From assembly GCF_900142985.1 (NCBI RefSeq), contig NZ_LT670849.1:7461118-7525117 (forward strand): a stretch of 64,000 nucleotides of DNA, given 5' to 3'. Source of the stretch: Bradyrhizobium erythrophlei. Lineage in GTDB: Bacteria > Pseudomonadota > Alphaproteobacteria > Rhizobiales > Xanthobacteraceae. The notes under the pieces were generated by a model that saw only the letters and a program-made list of their open reading frames with translations, had not been told where the DNA came from and did not search any database. This document shows, piece by piece, positions 9,004 through 17,068 of the stretch. Numbering within the stretch: position 1 is the stretch's first letter; each line of letters opens with the position of its first letter. The translations under genes and the position numbers were made by a program.

Positions 9004-9641
9004 CCTCTTTTCGGCAGATCGAAGCTAACCGGCGCAATGCCCGCCTGAGCACCGGACCTACTACCGAAGATGGGAAGGAAAGATCGCGGCGAAATGCTCT
9101 GCGTCATGGGCTAACCGCCGAAACCGTCATCGATGCGCTGGAAGACGCCGAGGACTATGCTGCTTTCGAAATGGCGGTCATGACCGACTACGACGCCCGC
9201 AACGCCGTCGAAAGGGAGCTCGTTCTAAGGCTGGCGAGCCTGCTATGGCGGCTACGTCGGGCTACCGCGATCGAAAGTGGCCTGTTCAAAATCCATGCGC
9301 AGCACTTGTTACAATTCCGGCGACGCCGACAGGCTCATCAAAGGCGCCAGAATATCATCGAAACCATGTACCGAGACGCCGTCGCGACCGAGGAAGACAT
9401 GCGGCAGGATGAAGACGAAATCACCGGCGGTCTAGACGCTGACCCTCGATCAGCCGCGAAGCCTGCTGATCAATCGGACGACCTCACACGCTCCTTCGTC
9501 CGCCTCTCCAACCTGCCGACCTATCCCCTCGACCGACTGAGCCGCTATGAAGCCACGCTGTGGCGCCAGGCTTGTCAGATCCTGTTCACACTGCGGTGTC
9601 TCGACCAGCGCAAGCCGTGGGAGAGACGTAGGTTGCGTTGA
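9000..9641 (+). CDS. Conserved rhizobial hypothetical protein ([12 protein letters not shown] motif)
   Basis: A 213-residue basic protein whose ATG overlaps the preceding stop (ATGA), so it belongs to the recombination operon. The N-terminus [38 protein letters not shown] is a conserved, Arg-rich signature that I associate with uncharacterised proteins in rhizobial genomes and phages. The middle (about 70-125) is helical with two Arg/Gln-rich segments, and a strongly acidic patch follows. It is probably nucleic-acid-associated given charge and context; that is inference. A truncated copy of its N-terminus lies immediately downstream. Confidence 0.8.
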   Translation: MTSFRQIEANRRNARLSTGPTTEDGKERSRRNALRHGLTAETVIDALEDAEDYAAFEMAVMTDYDARNAVERELVLRLASLLWRLRRATAIESGLFKIHAQHLLQFRRRRQAHQRRQNIIETMYRDAVATEEDMRQDEDEITGGLDADPRSAAKPADQSDDLTRSFVRLSNLPTYPLDRLSRYEATLWRQACQILFTLRCLDQRKPWERRRLR

Positions 9642-9689
9642 TCTTGGCCAAGTCGAGGCCCACCGACGCTTAGAACCAGGGAGAGCGCC

Positions 9690-9830
9690 GTGGTCGTAAA
9701 CCGCCGCAACGTCCGTCTGAGTACAGGTCCTAGAACTGAGGAAGGTAAACGAAAGTCACGCCAAAACGCGGTTCGCCATGGTCTCGTGGCGGAAACCGTC
9801 ATCGGTGCCTTGGAAGATACCGACGACTAA
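9690..9830 (+). pseudogene. Truncated paralogue of the preceding gene
   Basis: A 46-codon GTG-initiated frame translating to NRRNVRLSTGPRTEEG, then RQNAVRHGLVAETVIGALED, matching residues 10-50 of the protein encoded at 9000-9641. Where that protein continues ED-YAAFE, this copy reads DD-stop followed by GCAGCA, so the Tyr codon TAT appears to have become TAA and similarity fades within about 10 bases. It is a tandem duplicate that has been truncated, 48 bases after the full-length gene. Confidence 0.75.
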
Positions 9831-10123
9831 GCAGCAATATGTCATCGGCAACATTTTTCCGAGTTCAGTCGCGATCCGAAACTTTGAAAGCTTGACCGCG
9901 ATAAACGACGCGATCGAGCCGCCCGATAATCTTACCCAGAATCGAAGTGCGGCGGGAATGGTCACTTTCCGAGAATGAACCTTTGGCTGTAATATCTGTT
10001 TCTAACAAAAAAGCAGGCCAAGAGGGGAAGCGCGCTCCAAATTACTGATGACTCGCAGCTTACGCCTACCGACTTGCAATAGCGGGCAGCTAAGCTAGGC
10101 TGGAACCACATTTGGAGGAGAAG

Positions 10124-10411
10124 ATGGAATCCAGAATAGAGTTAGCAAAAGAACCAAATTCCGGAAATTATGCGGTTGTCATCACATTTGTCTTTGGAGT
10201 GCTCGGGGTTGTCTACGGATTAGCCCAAATCGATCCGGCCGAAGCATCGAGTGCTGGAAGCACTGTATTTCTTATGGCAGGAGCACTTTGGGGGATAATC
10301 GGTTTAATATTCGGATCGATGATAAGTGCGGCAATCAACGGAGGCTTCTGGTCGATACCTATATTCCTAGTTCTATTTTTAGCTCTTCAGTCCAAGATCA
10401 ACGGCCACTGA
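10124..10411 (+). CDS. Small inner-membrane protein
   Basis: A 95-residue protein. The ATG at 10124 has GGAGGAG 4-10 bases upstream, so the frame's earlier TTG at 10112 lies inside the ribosome site and is rejected. Three hydrophobic segments are visible at about 18-36 (YAVVITFVFGVLGVVYGLA), 47-70 and 74-92. There is a short charged N-terminus and no signal cleavage site. I recognise no family. The 280 bases upstream hold no gene. Confidence 0.6.
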   Translation: MESRIELAKEPNSGNYAVVITFVFGVLGVVYGLAQIDPAEASSAGSTVFLMAGALWGIIGLIFGSMISAAINGGFWSIPIFLVLFLALQSKINGH

Positions 10412-10520
10412 ATGCGACTTATCAGTTGACGGTGTGTAGGTTGTGGTTGACCTTTGTGTTGAATTGACAATTTCTTCTACTTGCACCCCCCTATCAACCA
10501 TCCATATTGGCTGAAGTCGC

Positions 10521-11234
10521 ATGATACATCGACCGATAGGTCGTTGGCCTTATTACCGCAATAAACTGAAGTGGAAGCTCTTCCATATGCGACTGGCTGT
10601 AGAAGACAGGAGCAACCGTGCGTTTGATGAGCGCCACAGAGTTGAAACTGCGCGAGAAGAGGCTTTGGGCGAATTGGGTTTATCGCCTAACGACGCCCAA
10701 CGAGGCAACGGCGTCTACCGTGTAACATGGGATTGGTTGATCGAGAAAGCTTTGGCCCGGCTCGACATCGATTTTCGCCGCTACACTTTCATTGATTATG
10801 GCTCAGGCAAAGGCAAGGCTATGTTAATAGCTGCGCGCCGCCCCTTCAAATCGATTATTGGAATTGAATTTGCAAGACACCTTCACGAGATCGCCGCTGC
10901 AAACTGCCAGACGTACCGCAATCTGGATCAAAAATGTCACTCGTTGTTACCGATCTTTGGCGATGTGTTGCACTATCCCCTCCCCCCGGGCCCGATCATC
11001 TGTTTCATGTGCAATCCCTTTGATCATAAGACGCTGCGCGCTGTGTTCAACAACTGGCGCGAACGCTATCAGAGGGGTGAACAGGAGATCCGTATACTTT
11101 ATCTTAACATGCGCGACATTGCAGAGTCAGCCGAAGTTCTGGCAGAGCAGGAATGGCTAATTCCTATCGCACGCGATAGGCGCTTCGTCGTGCTAGCTCC
11201 GGCCGTTGCGCGTAACGCGAAGGAGGCTCGTTAA
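10521..11234 (+). CDS. Class I SAM-dependent methyltransferase
   Basis: A 237-residue soluble protein. Motif I of the Rossmann-type SAM fold is FIDYGSGKGKAM at about residues 89-100, followed by the acidic residue ending strand 2 (IIGIEFARHLHEIA), and ICFMCNPFD near 160 occupies the motif IV position. The basic N-terminus (GRWPYYRNKLKWKLFHMR) may contact a membrane or nucleic acid. The acceptor is not predictable. No close neighbours share its strand with short spacing, so it is probably a stand-alone gene. Confidence 0.8.
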   Translation: MIHRPIGRWPYYRNKLKWKLFHMRLAVEDRSNRAFDERHRVETAREEALGELGLSPNDAQRGNGVYRVTWDWLIEKALARLDIDFRRYTFIDYGSGKGKAMLIAARRPFKSIIGIEFARHLHEIAAANCQTYRNLDQKCHSLLPIFGDVLHYPLPPGPIICFMCNPFDHKTLRAVFNNWRERYQRGEQEIRILYLNMRDIAESAEVLAEQEWLIPIARDRRFVVLAPAVARNAKEAR

Positions 11235-11782
11235 TTCGGCTCCTCGCTCGCTCGCGCTCGCAGCGCAAACAAAGCGACTTTGTTGGCATGGCAGAGCGTG
11301 GACCGGAGGCCGACCAACGCTCTTCATGGCTCACTTCTTGCTGAAACTCTAGCAAGCGCTGCGATGCTTGTCGCCAGCATGAACGTACGGTTTTGCGCGG
11401 TGTCTTAGCTTCCATATCGGATTTATGCGTGGCAGCGTCTCGAACAGCTTTGTTTGTTACTGAATTTGCCCCTGCCAAGCCGATGGACCCGTCGGGGGCA
11501 ATACTTTCTGTCCTTTCGCCAAGTGTCAGCGCCTTCGAACCTGAGCAAGCATCGACCGAAATCACCCCAGGTGAGAGATACGCAAAGGCCACGCCCTCGT
11601 CATTTCTCAGGGGCCGGTTCGCCTCGCACTAAGAAACGGCCCTGCGACAAATTGGAGCAGGTGAGTTGTGTATCGATTCACAGTCTCAAAACTGCGATTT
11701 TGGTATTTAGATAGGAGGGGGCATCGATTAGACAACCTGTATGACCGAATCCGGCATATAGTATACTAAAAGGTGCGCTGCC
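11235..11782. other. Intergenic stretch without supported genes
   Basis: Open frames on both strands exist between 11164 and 11714, but none has a recognisable domain, a good ribosome site or a sensible composition. AAAGG at 11769-11773 serves the small gene that starts at 11783. Confidence 0.4.
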
Positions 11783-11923
11783 ATGCTCGACTTGATGATC
11801 TACGCCGTCTTGATCTTTGGCTTTCCTCTGGGAATCCTAGTCGGTTACCGCTGGCGGGATCGAATTTCGCAGCAACGACGGGCACGGCATCTAGCCGAGC
11901 GAGACAGCGCCAGAACCCGATAG
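11783..11923 (+). CDS. 46-residue single-pass membrane protein
   Basis: The product starts MLDLMIYAVLIFGFPLGILVG and continues YRWRDRISQQRRARHLAERD. One N-terminal membrane helix is followed by a basic cytoplasmic tail. It matches the first 45 residues of the protein encoded 110 bases downstream (FGFPIGLAVGYAWRDRISRARRIRFLAEQ), so the two are paralogues. AAAGG sits about 9 bases before the ATG. It is short, but the paralogy and ribosome site support it. Confidence 0.6.
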   Translation: MLDLMIYAVLIFGFPLGILVGYRWRDRISQQRRARHLAERDSARTR

Positions 11924-12032
11924 CCCACACGCGAGACAAGTTCCTATACCTCTGTTACGGTTTCCCGGCCGCATGGACCACTTAGCGGTGCAAAAAACTC
12001 CGCAGCGTTAAAGGTGCGGTACGGGGGACGAC

Positions 12033-12491
12033 ATGGGGATTGAATGGGTCGCAGTCGGCATCGTTCTGGTTGCCGGTGCTCTTTTTTTTGGTTTTCCTAT
12101 CGGATTAGCCGTCGGTTACGCGTGGCGAGATCGAATATCGCGCGCGCGTCGGATTCGCTTCCTTGCCGAGCAGGAACAAAGGCGCTGGGAATTGAACGCT
12201 GCGAACACAGCATTCGCTGGGCCAGATGGGCGCAGCGACAATCTGGTAAGAGAAATCACGGCAAGAAGCTTAGTTTCCGACCAGGTAATCGCCGAGGAAC
12301 CCGACGTTTCTCAAGCGACCATTAGCCGAGTTCGAAGGAAGGCAGCTGGGCCAAATGACCAAATTGCCAAGCCTGCTGACAAGGACGGCAAACGCCGCAA
12401 CGTGCCTACGAAGTCCAAGCTCAAAGTGATGACAAGTGATGTCCCGCAAAAGTCGGCTCTGGATCGCACGAGCATGGAACGACAACCGTGA
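12033..12491 (+). CDS. Membrane-anchored protein with a helix-turn-helix-like segment
   Basis: A 152-residue protein: one N-terminal membrane helix (residues about 5-28), the paralogous GFPIGLAVGYAWRDRIS motif, a basic stretch, then LVSDQVIAEEPDVSQATISRVRRKA around residues 80-104. That last segment reads like a helix-turn-helix with an SQATISRVRR recognition helix. The C-terminal 45 residues are Lys/Pro-rich and likely disordered. If real, it would be a one-pass membrane protein with a cytoplasmic DNA-binding segment. The start follows GGGGGACGAC. Confidence 0.6.
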   Translation: MGIEWVAVGIVLVAGALFFGFPIGLAVGYAWRDRISRARRIRFLAEQEQRRWELNAANTAFAGPDGRSDNLVREITARSLVSDQVIAEEPDVSQATISRVRRKAAGPNDQIAKPADKDGKRRNVPTKSKLKVMTSDVPQKSALDRTSMERQP

Positions 12492-12576
12492 GAGCGAAAC
12501 CACCGTCACCCGGTCGGCGTCCTTGCCGCGGGGTTCGGGGATGAAGTGGGACATGAAGCGACGGAGAAAAATTCAA

Positions 12577-12954
12577 ATGAAGGTGGCCTTCAGAAGAACC
12601 GCAATCGCAAGCTTAATCGTCCCGTGTGTGACGCTACTCTCGTTCAGCGGGTCTGGACGACTCGGCGTCGAGAGGGCCCAAGGTGCGGATCGGCCCCTGA
12701 CCCCATACACCGATGCTAGAGGTGCGCGTCGACCGCATCTGCGATCCGACCGCGGGTACGGTTTGTTTGCTACCGCGGTTGCCGCCACCACCTCGCCTTG
12801 GAATTACGATGACTATTATTGCTGGGGTTCTCCTCCTGGCAGCCATTACTACAGCAGCTATCCTGGTGGGTACTGCGTCCGTCGCAACTACGTCACAGGG
12901 CTCTACGGACACCCGACGCTATTTCCTCGCTACTACAGCGCCTCGGGCTGGTAA
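12577..12954 (+). CDS. Small secreted Tyr/Gly-rich protein
   Basis: A 125-residue product starting MKVAFRRTAIASLIVPCVTLLSF, a Sec signal peptide with an AQGA-type cleavage site near residue 37. Its ATG is preceded by GGAG about 11 bases upstream; an alternative in-frame ATG at 12541 would add a non-signal-like basic extension. The mature part ends in an aromatic repeat-like region (YDDYYCWGSPPGSHYYSSYPGGYC, with two Cys) typical of small bradyrhizobial envelope proteins. Function is unknown. Confidence 0.65.
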   Translation: MKVAFRRTAIASLIVPCVTLLSFSGSGRLGVERAQGADRPLTPYTDARGARRPHLRSDRGYGLFATAVAATTSPWNYDDYYCWGSPPGSHYYSSYPGGYCVRRNYVTGLYGHPTLFPRYYSASGW

Positions 12955-13132
12955 GCGATCCTAACCGCGACGAACGCATTAGTAGGTGTGCGAGTAAGGA
13001 CGAGTTGGCTGCAACTTGGCATCCCCATTCGCCGAGCAGCGTGGATTCCTCACTTTACTGGAAATCGATTCAAGCCCAAGGAAAGCCGCGCCGGCTCTTG
13101 GCGCCAGCGGCGACAACCATGACCGAGCCTCG

Positions 13133-13849
13133 CTAGTAAATGCCTGGCAGCAAACGGGCCGTCCCCGCCATGTAGTCTCCGTACCCTGGAAAGGTTTGGA
13201 ACAGCACTTGTTCCTCGTATTTCATCCGCTGAAGTTGGAATGACCATACCAATGCCAGCAGTAACAACGCCGAAACTGACATGTACTGCAGCGCAACTCC
13301 GGTGAGCGCGACGAGTTCGCCAAGATAAAGTGGATGGCGCACGAGGGCATAGGGCCCCCTGGCTACGAGTCGCCGAGCCTCTGGAAGGATGCTGATCGAA
13401 CGCCCGAGAACAAGCACCGCATAAATGGCGAAACCCGTGCCGGCAATAATCAACAGAAGCGAGACCACGTAAAGTGCATACGAAAGCTCTTGCTGAGGCA
13501 GCAGCACGAAGCCGACGCTAAGGGAGGTGCCGGCCACAGCCGCAAAGCGCGGATAGAAGCCTCGCGCGTCGCTTTGCGAAACGTGACGCACCGCGAACAT
13601 CACAACCAATACCACGAAGAAAACCAGCGTGCTGATGTGCGAGATGGTGCTAAGGACGAGAGTTGCCGGGAGCACGGACGAATCCGTCCGGATAAAAAGC
13701 TTAATTAGTGCGAGCTGATCACCGAGTGACGGCAGCATATTCGCTGCGCAAAACAGATACCAAGCGATGAGAGGGCCGGCAGCGACTAGATCGTAGAACT
13801 TGGTCCGCCGAAGCGCCTTGACACGCATTGTCATTGTCGCGATTGCCAT
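13133..13849 (-). CDS. Isoprenylcysteine carboxyl methyltransferase-like membrane methyltransferase
   Basis: A 238-residue protein with about five membrane helices. The C-terminal catalytic signature of the ICMT/PEMT superfamily is clear: ARGPYALVRHPLYLGELVALTGVAL near residue 160, then YEEQVLFQTFPGYGDYMAGTARLLPG at the end. In this superfamily the RHP-Y and E(E/Q)-L segments bind SAM and the substrate is a lipid or a membrane-buried small molecule; the bacterial substrate is generally unknown. MAIATMTMRVKAL was chosen as the start; the 55 residues before it in the open frame are Arg/Pro-rich and unlike the family. Confidence 0.82.
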   Translation of the reverse strand: MAIATMTMRVKALRRTKFYDLVAAGPLIAWYLFCAANMLPSLGDQLALIKLFIRTDSSVLPATLVLSTISHISTLVFFVVLVVMFAVRHVSQSDARGFYPRFAAVAGTSLSVGFVLLPQQELSYALYVVSLLLIIAGTGFAIYAVLVLGRSISILPEARRLVARGPYALVRHPLYLGELVALTGVALQYMSVSALLLLALVWSFQLQRMKYEEQVLFQTFPGYGDYMAGTARLLPGIY

Positions 13850-14123
13850 TTGGACCAATCTGCTGTCGCAAAGCGGCGCGGTTCGACAAAGACCAGACTT
13901 GCTGTCTTCTGCGAAAAGTCGCCTATGCGGTGCCCCGGATGGCAGATGCGAGAGGTTGGAGGGTCGATTAGAAAGTGGTTGCGTCGGCGGAGTTTGTCTG
14001 GTGCCGGCCAACATCCGAATTCAACCGCCAAGGCGTTTCTCTTAGGCTCTTGCGAGCCGCAGCGTAAGGCAGAAAGGAGCTCCTGAGTACCGAATTTCGC
14101 CGCGGCACTGATGACAACTACCG

Positions 14124-14915
14124 TCATTCCGGCCGCCCACGCTGCGGGGCCGGCGGCTGCGATCTAGTCTGGGAGGAGAGCTTCGGCAGAGGCTTAGCTG
14201 TTGACGTGGCAATCGACCGGGCTGCAGGGGCCGATGGCTTGGGTCGGACTTGCGGATCGGAATCCTTGGCAAGGAGTCGGGCCATTTGTTCTTGGCTGTT
14301 TTTGAGCTGCTCGGCGACTGCGGCATTGCTACGGGCCATTTGATCCTGGCTCGACTTGAGCTGCTCGATGCTGTCCTTGAGCTCCTCGATGTCGTGCTCC
14401 ACGACGGCAAGGAAGCCGCGCAACAACGGAACCAGCTGTTCCTGCCCCGAAGACGGGCCAGCGGCGGTTGGCCCGATGTCTGTCGGGCGCGTCTGGTCCA
14501 GAGAAGCTGGAAGTGCCGTTTGCGGAGATGTCGCGTCTGCGGCGGGTGCTTGAGCGGTAGACGGGCTCGATTGCGCGGAGACTGGGCTGGTCGCAGCCGG
14601 TGCCGAAAGCTGAGGCTCCCACCGCGCGATGAGTTGCTTGGCCCCCTCGCCGTGTGACTGCAAAATCATGCCGATGGCGCCGATGCACGCTGCCGTCAGC
14701 AAGCCGATGAGGCCCTGTAACGTTAACCTGCCAAGCCGTGACCGTAGGACGGGCCTTTGCAGGTTTGGGGGATTATGACCGGAGTCGAATTCAAACTTAG
14801 ACACCTCTTCATCCACGCGCCGGAAACGGCTGTCCGCGCGCCTAATCTGTTGACCGACTGGCTCAACCGCCGCGACCGCGGCATCGTCAGAACCAATTTG
14901 CTCCGAGTTCGGCAT
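14124..14915 (-). CDS. Single-pass membrane protein with C-terminal coiled coil
   Basis: A 263-residue protein. A charged N-terminal part is followed by one membrane helix (about residues 65-88, LQGLIGLLTAACIGAIGMIL), an Ala/Pro/Ser-rich linker, then a coiled coil (VEHDIEELKDSIEQLKSSQDQM and a degenerate repeat, EQLKNSQEQMARL, about 160-215) and a Pro/Lys tail. The two QLK(S/N)SQ(D/E)QMAR segments show an internal duplication. This architecture matches hypothetical proteins I know from Bradyrhizobium. GAGGTG lies upstream of the chosen ATG. Function is unknown. Confidence 0.7.
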   Translation of the reverse strand: MPNSEQIGSDDAAVAAVEPVGQQIRRADSRFRRVDEEVSKFEFDSGHNPPNLQRPVLRSRLGRLTLQGLIGLLTAACIGAIGMILQSHGEGAKQLIARWEPQLSAPAATSPVSAQSSPSTAQAPAADATSPQTALPASLDQTRPTDIGPTAAGPSSGQEQLVPLLRGFLAVVEHDIEELKDSIEQLKSSQDQMARSNAAVAEQLKNSQEQMARLLAKDSDPQVRPKPSAPAARSIATSTAKPLPKLSSQTRSQPPAPQRGRPE

Positions 14916-14972
14916 AGAATTCACTGGCGCACCTCGTCCGCCCATATCTCCACGAGAGGGCGGCCATCTCAT

Positions 14973-15335
14973 AGAATAACACCCTACCGGTCAAAACGCT
15001 CGGGCCAAACGACCGGTCCAAGAACTATAAAAGCCGCCTCAAGCTGACGCGAGGCCGGCTGGTTGTCGCAATGGCCACTCAGCGCTCTGGCCACAGCCGA
15101 ATTACCAGTGATCTATTGCCATCCGTTCGAGGCATGCGTGGCAACCGCCGAGTGTCACCCCGTTCCAAGCCCTTTTTAAAGAGCGAGGGCACTAAACGGA
15201 CGGAAGTTTCGCCACTTTAGCTAAACAACACCAAAAACCGCGGCTGTGTACATAATCCCGAAACGCGGAGCTATTTGCTAGTTCGCCGGAGCGGTATAAT
15301 ATCTGCGCTACTGCTTTCCCGGATAGGAACAAGTG
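14973..15335. other. Intergenic stretch without supported genes
   Basis: About 360 bases between the coiled-coil gene and the small secreted protein that starts at 15336. I see no gene, RNA or repeat that I can support. AGGAAC just before 15336 is the likely ribosome site of the next gene. Confidence 0.4.
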
Positions 15336-15620
15336 ATGAAACACCTCCTTGCGTGCTTTTTTTGCACTGCAGCGATCCTTGGCCAACCAAGTAAAGTGTC
15401 AGCTGAATATTATGGACCACCCGGGGGCTACTATTATTACGGCTCTGGAGCCGGAATCTGCTGCGCCGTATTACCGGTCGATCTAGGCTGGGCCTACACC
15501 CGCAATCGACCCGTTGGCGATGGCGCCGCCTATCCTGCTTTGCAAATGCCTGACGGAACGCTTGGCTGCGAGCATAGCAATTACCGGCCCATTCGCGGCT
15601 GGTGTCGGCGCATCTGGTAG
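15336..15620 (+). CDS. Small secreted Tyr/Gly-rich protein
   Basis: A 94-residue product. MKHLLACFFCTAAILGQPSKVSA is a signal peptide; the mature part starts EYYGPPGGYYYYGSG and contains Cys residues in ICCA, LGCEH and WCRR. An overlapping GTG one codon upstream is possible. A conserved central segment, DGAAYPALQMPDGTLGCEH, is unlike the low-complexity start and suggests a folded part. Function is unknown. Confidence 0.65.
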   Translation: MKHLLACFFCTAAILGQPSKVSAEYYGPPGGYYYYGSGAGICCAVLPVDLGWAYTRNRPVGDGAAYPALQMPDGTLGCEHSNYRPIRGWCRRIW

Positions 15621-15855
15621 CTTTCGAACAACGCCCCGTGATCGCCGCCGTTTTCTCAGCCTTAACCACCACCGCTTAGCGCCAACGCGCTCTTATCATG
15701 CGTGGCCGGCTTTACAACCATAAGCAACCGAAGGTAGCATACAAAGCCGTCGGCGCCTGGCGGCCAGTTATCATTTCCCGAGTGCCGCAGCTAGGTTGAG
15801 CGCGCAACATACAGCGGATCTGGCGCGAGAGGGACATACACAACGTCGACCATGA

Positions 15856-16626
15856 CTAAACGCGCCATCGCGCGGCTCCTCCGCTCAAGGCACCAGCTGT
15901 TCTCTGGCGAGGTGTGGACGAAGTCTCTCGGGCGAGACCGGGAAACTGCTGCGCCACACGCTTCGTTCGGAGCCGTCGTTGTATATCACTAAGGGCGAGC
16001 CTTGCGATCTCGGCCTCGAGAATTGCAACGGACAGATTATATCCTTGACCGGCTGAGGTGCTGGTCTCGTTGTAAGACGACTTTAGCAAGCGTTCGAGAC
16101 GGCCCCGAACAATAAGAATGGCAATTGCAAGGGCCATAGCTAGAACCAACAAATAAGCACTGACAAAGTCATACAAAGAGAAATACGGAGCTACAATTCG
16201 AGAAGCGCCTAACAAAGATGCGCAAAGCCAGCTGGCCACACTGATTGCGCCCAGCATTGCTGCAATGGTCGCCGCTCTGGCGGCATTCTTAGGTTTTTGA
16301 GCAAGCATCGGGAATGCAACAAGATGCAATAAAATGCCGTTCAGTGTCAGTATTGCCACCACGATCAACTTGGCAATTAATTTAGGCTTGCTAAGCAGGA
16401 GCGAAACATCAGTTCCGACGTCCATTAAAACCATCGGAATGCCGGTCGCCCAGAGAGCCAGAAGAAGCAACTTCACCAACTTTGCAGACTCAAGCAGAGA
16501 AGCAGAATCGATGCGCTTTGCGCGCAAGAAACGCGCATCCTCTTTGAGTATCGTCGCAAGTGCCAGGGCAAATGCAATGATATGCCCATATACTAACGCT
16601 TGGCGCGCTAAGACGCTGATTTCCAT
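15856..16626 (-). CDS. Polytopic inner-membrane protein of unknown function
   Basis: A 256-residue protein with about six hydrophobic segments between residues 8 and 185 (for example HIIAFALALATIL, LIAKLIVVAILTLNGILLHLVAF, YLLVLAMALAIAILIV) and a cytoplasmic basic C-terminus of some 65 residues. The ATG is preceded by AGGGTGGG. The pattern HIIAFALALATILKED followed by ATGIPMVLMDVG resembles small uncharacterised membrane families whose helices bear His residues, but I cannot name one. Confidence 0.65.
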   Translation of the reverse strand: MEISVLARQALVYGHIIAFALALATILKEDARFLRAKRIDSASLLESAKLVKLLLLALWATGIPMVLMDVGTDVSLLLSKPKLIAKLIVVAILTLNGILLHLVAFPMLAQKPKNAARAATIAAMLGAISVASWLCASLLGASRIVAPYFSLYDFVSAYLLVLAMALAIAILIVRGRLERLLKSSYNETSTSAGQGYNLSVAILEAEIARLALSDIQRRLRTKRVAQQFPGLARETSSTPRQRTAGALSGGAARWRV

Positions 16627-17068
16627 TTGGCCCACCCTGCTGCTTACTCATCGGGGAAATCGAGCGGAAGTTCGTCGAACAAACGGCGACTCTGAGAAAG
16701 CAAGGTAATTTTAAATGTCTAAGAATTTTTGAAGCGCCGAGGTTCGTTCAATCGGGCTAGCCCACAATCATTGCCGGTACCAGAGAACCGCAATTCAAGC
16801 CGGAGGCGCGCTATTCGCGTTGGGTCGATCGTCGCCGAATTTTGGTCTTGACGGAAGGCCATCGGACACCCCGCGTCGCGAATTGCAGGCATTTAATTAA
16901 ACAACCGTTGCCAAAGCCAATTCGAACTTCAATCAGACAGGCTGCGATTTGAGGCCCCGTCCGAAGGCGGTTTGATTAATCAGCCCTTAGCGAAAACACA
17001 TTAGAATTAGATTGGGCAGTCGGGGCGCGTGAGCTAGCTCATTGGGCCAGCCGAAGAAGGCGCGTAAA
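16627..17068. promoter_or_regulatory. AT-richer intergenic region upstream of OPX copy 1
   Basis: About 440 bases between divergent genes with no coding sequence. It contains the AT-rich block GCATTTAATTAAAC near 16890 and a further one near 16990, and must hold the promoter for the export gene. AAGAAGG at 17053-17059 is its ribosome site. None of this region is shared with the second OPX copy. Confidence 0.4.

Noticed and set aside
11831..11841. GGAATCCTAGT resembling part of the tRNA-Gln T arm, a possible attachment repeat
   Set aside because: Only about 10 bases match, and they lie inside a small coding sequence conserved with its paralogue; chance is the better explanation.
12634..12912. 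Minus-strand frame opposite the Tyr/Gly-rich secreted protein
   Set aside because: The plus-strand product has a signal peptide and family resemblance; the antisense frame has neither.
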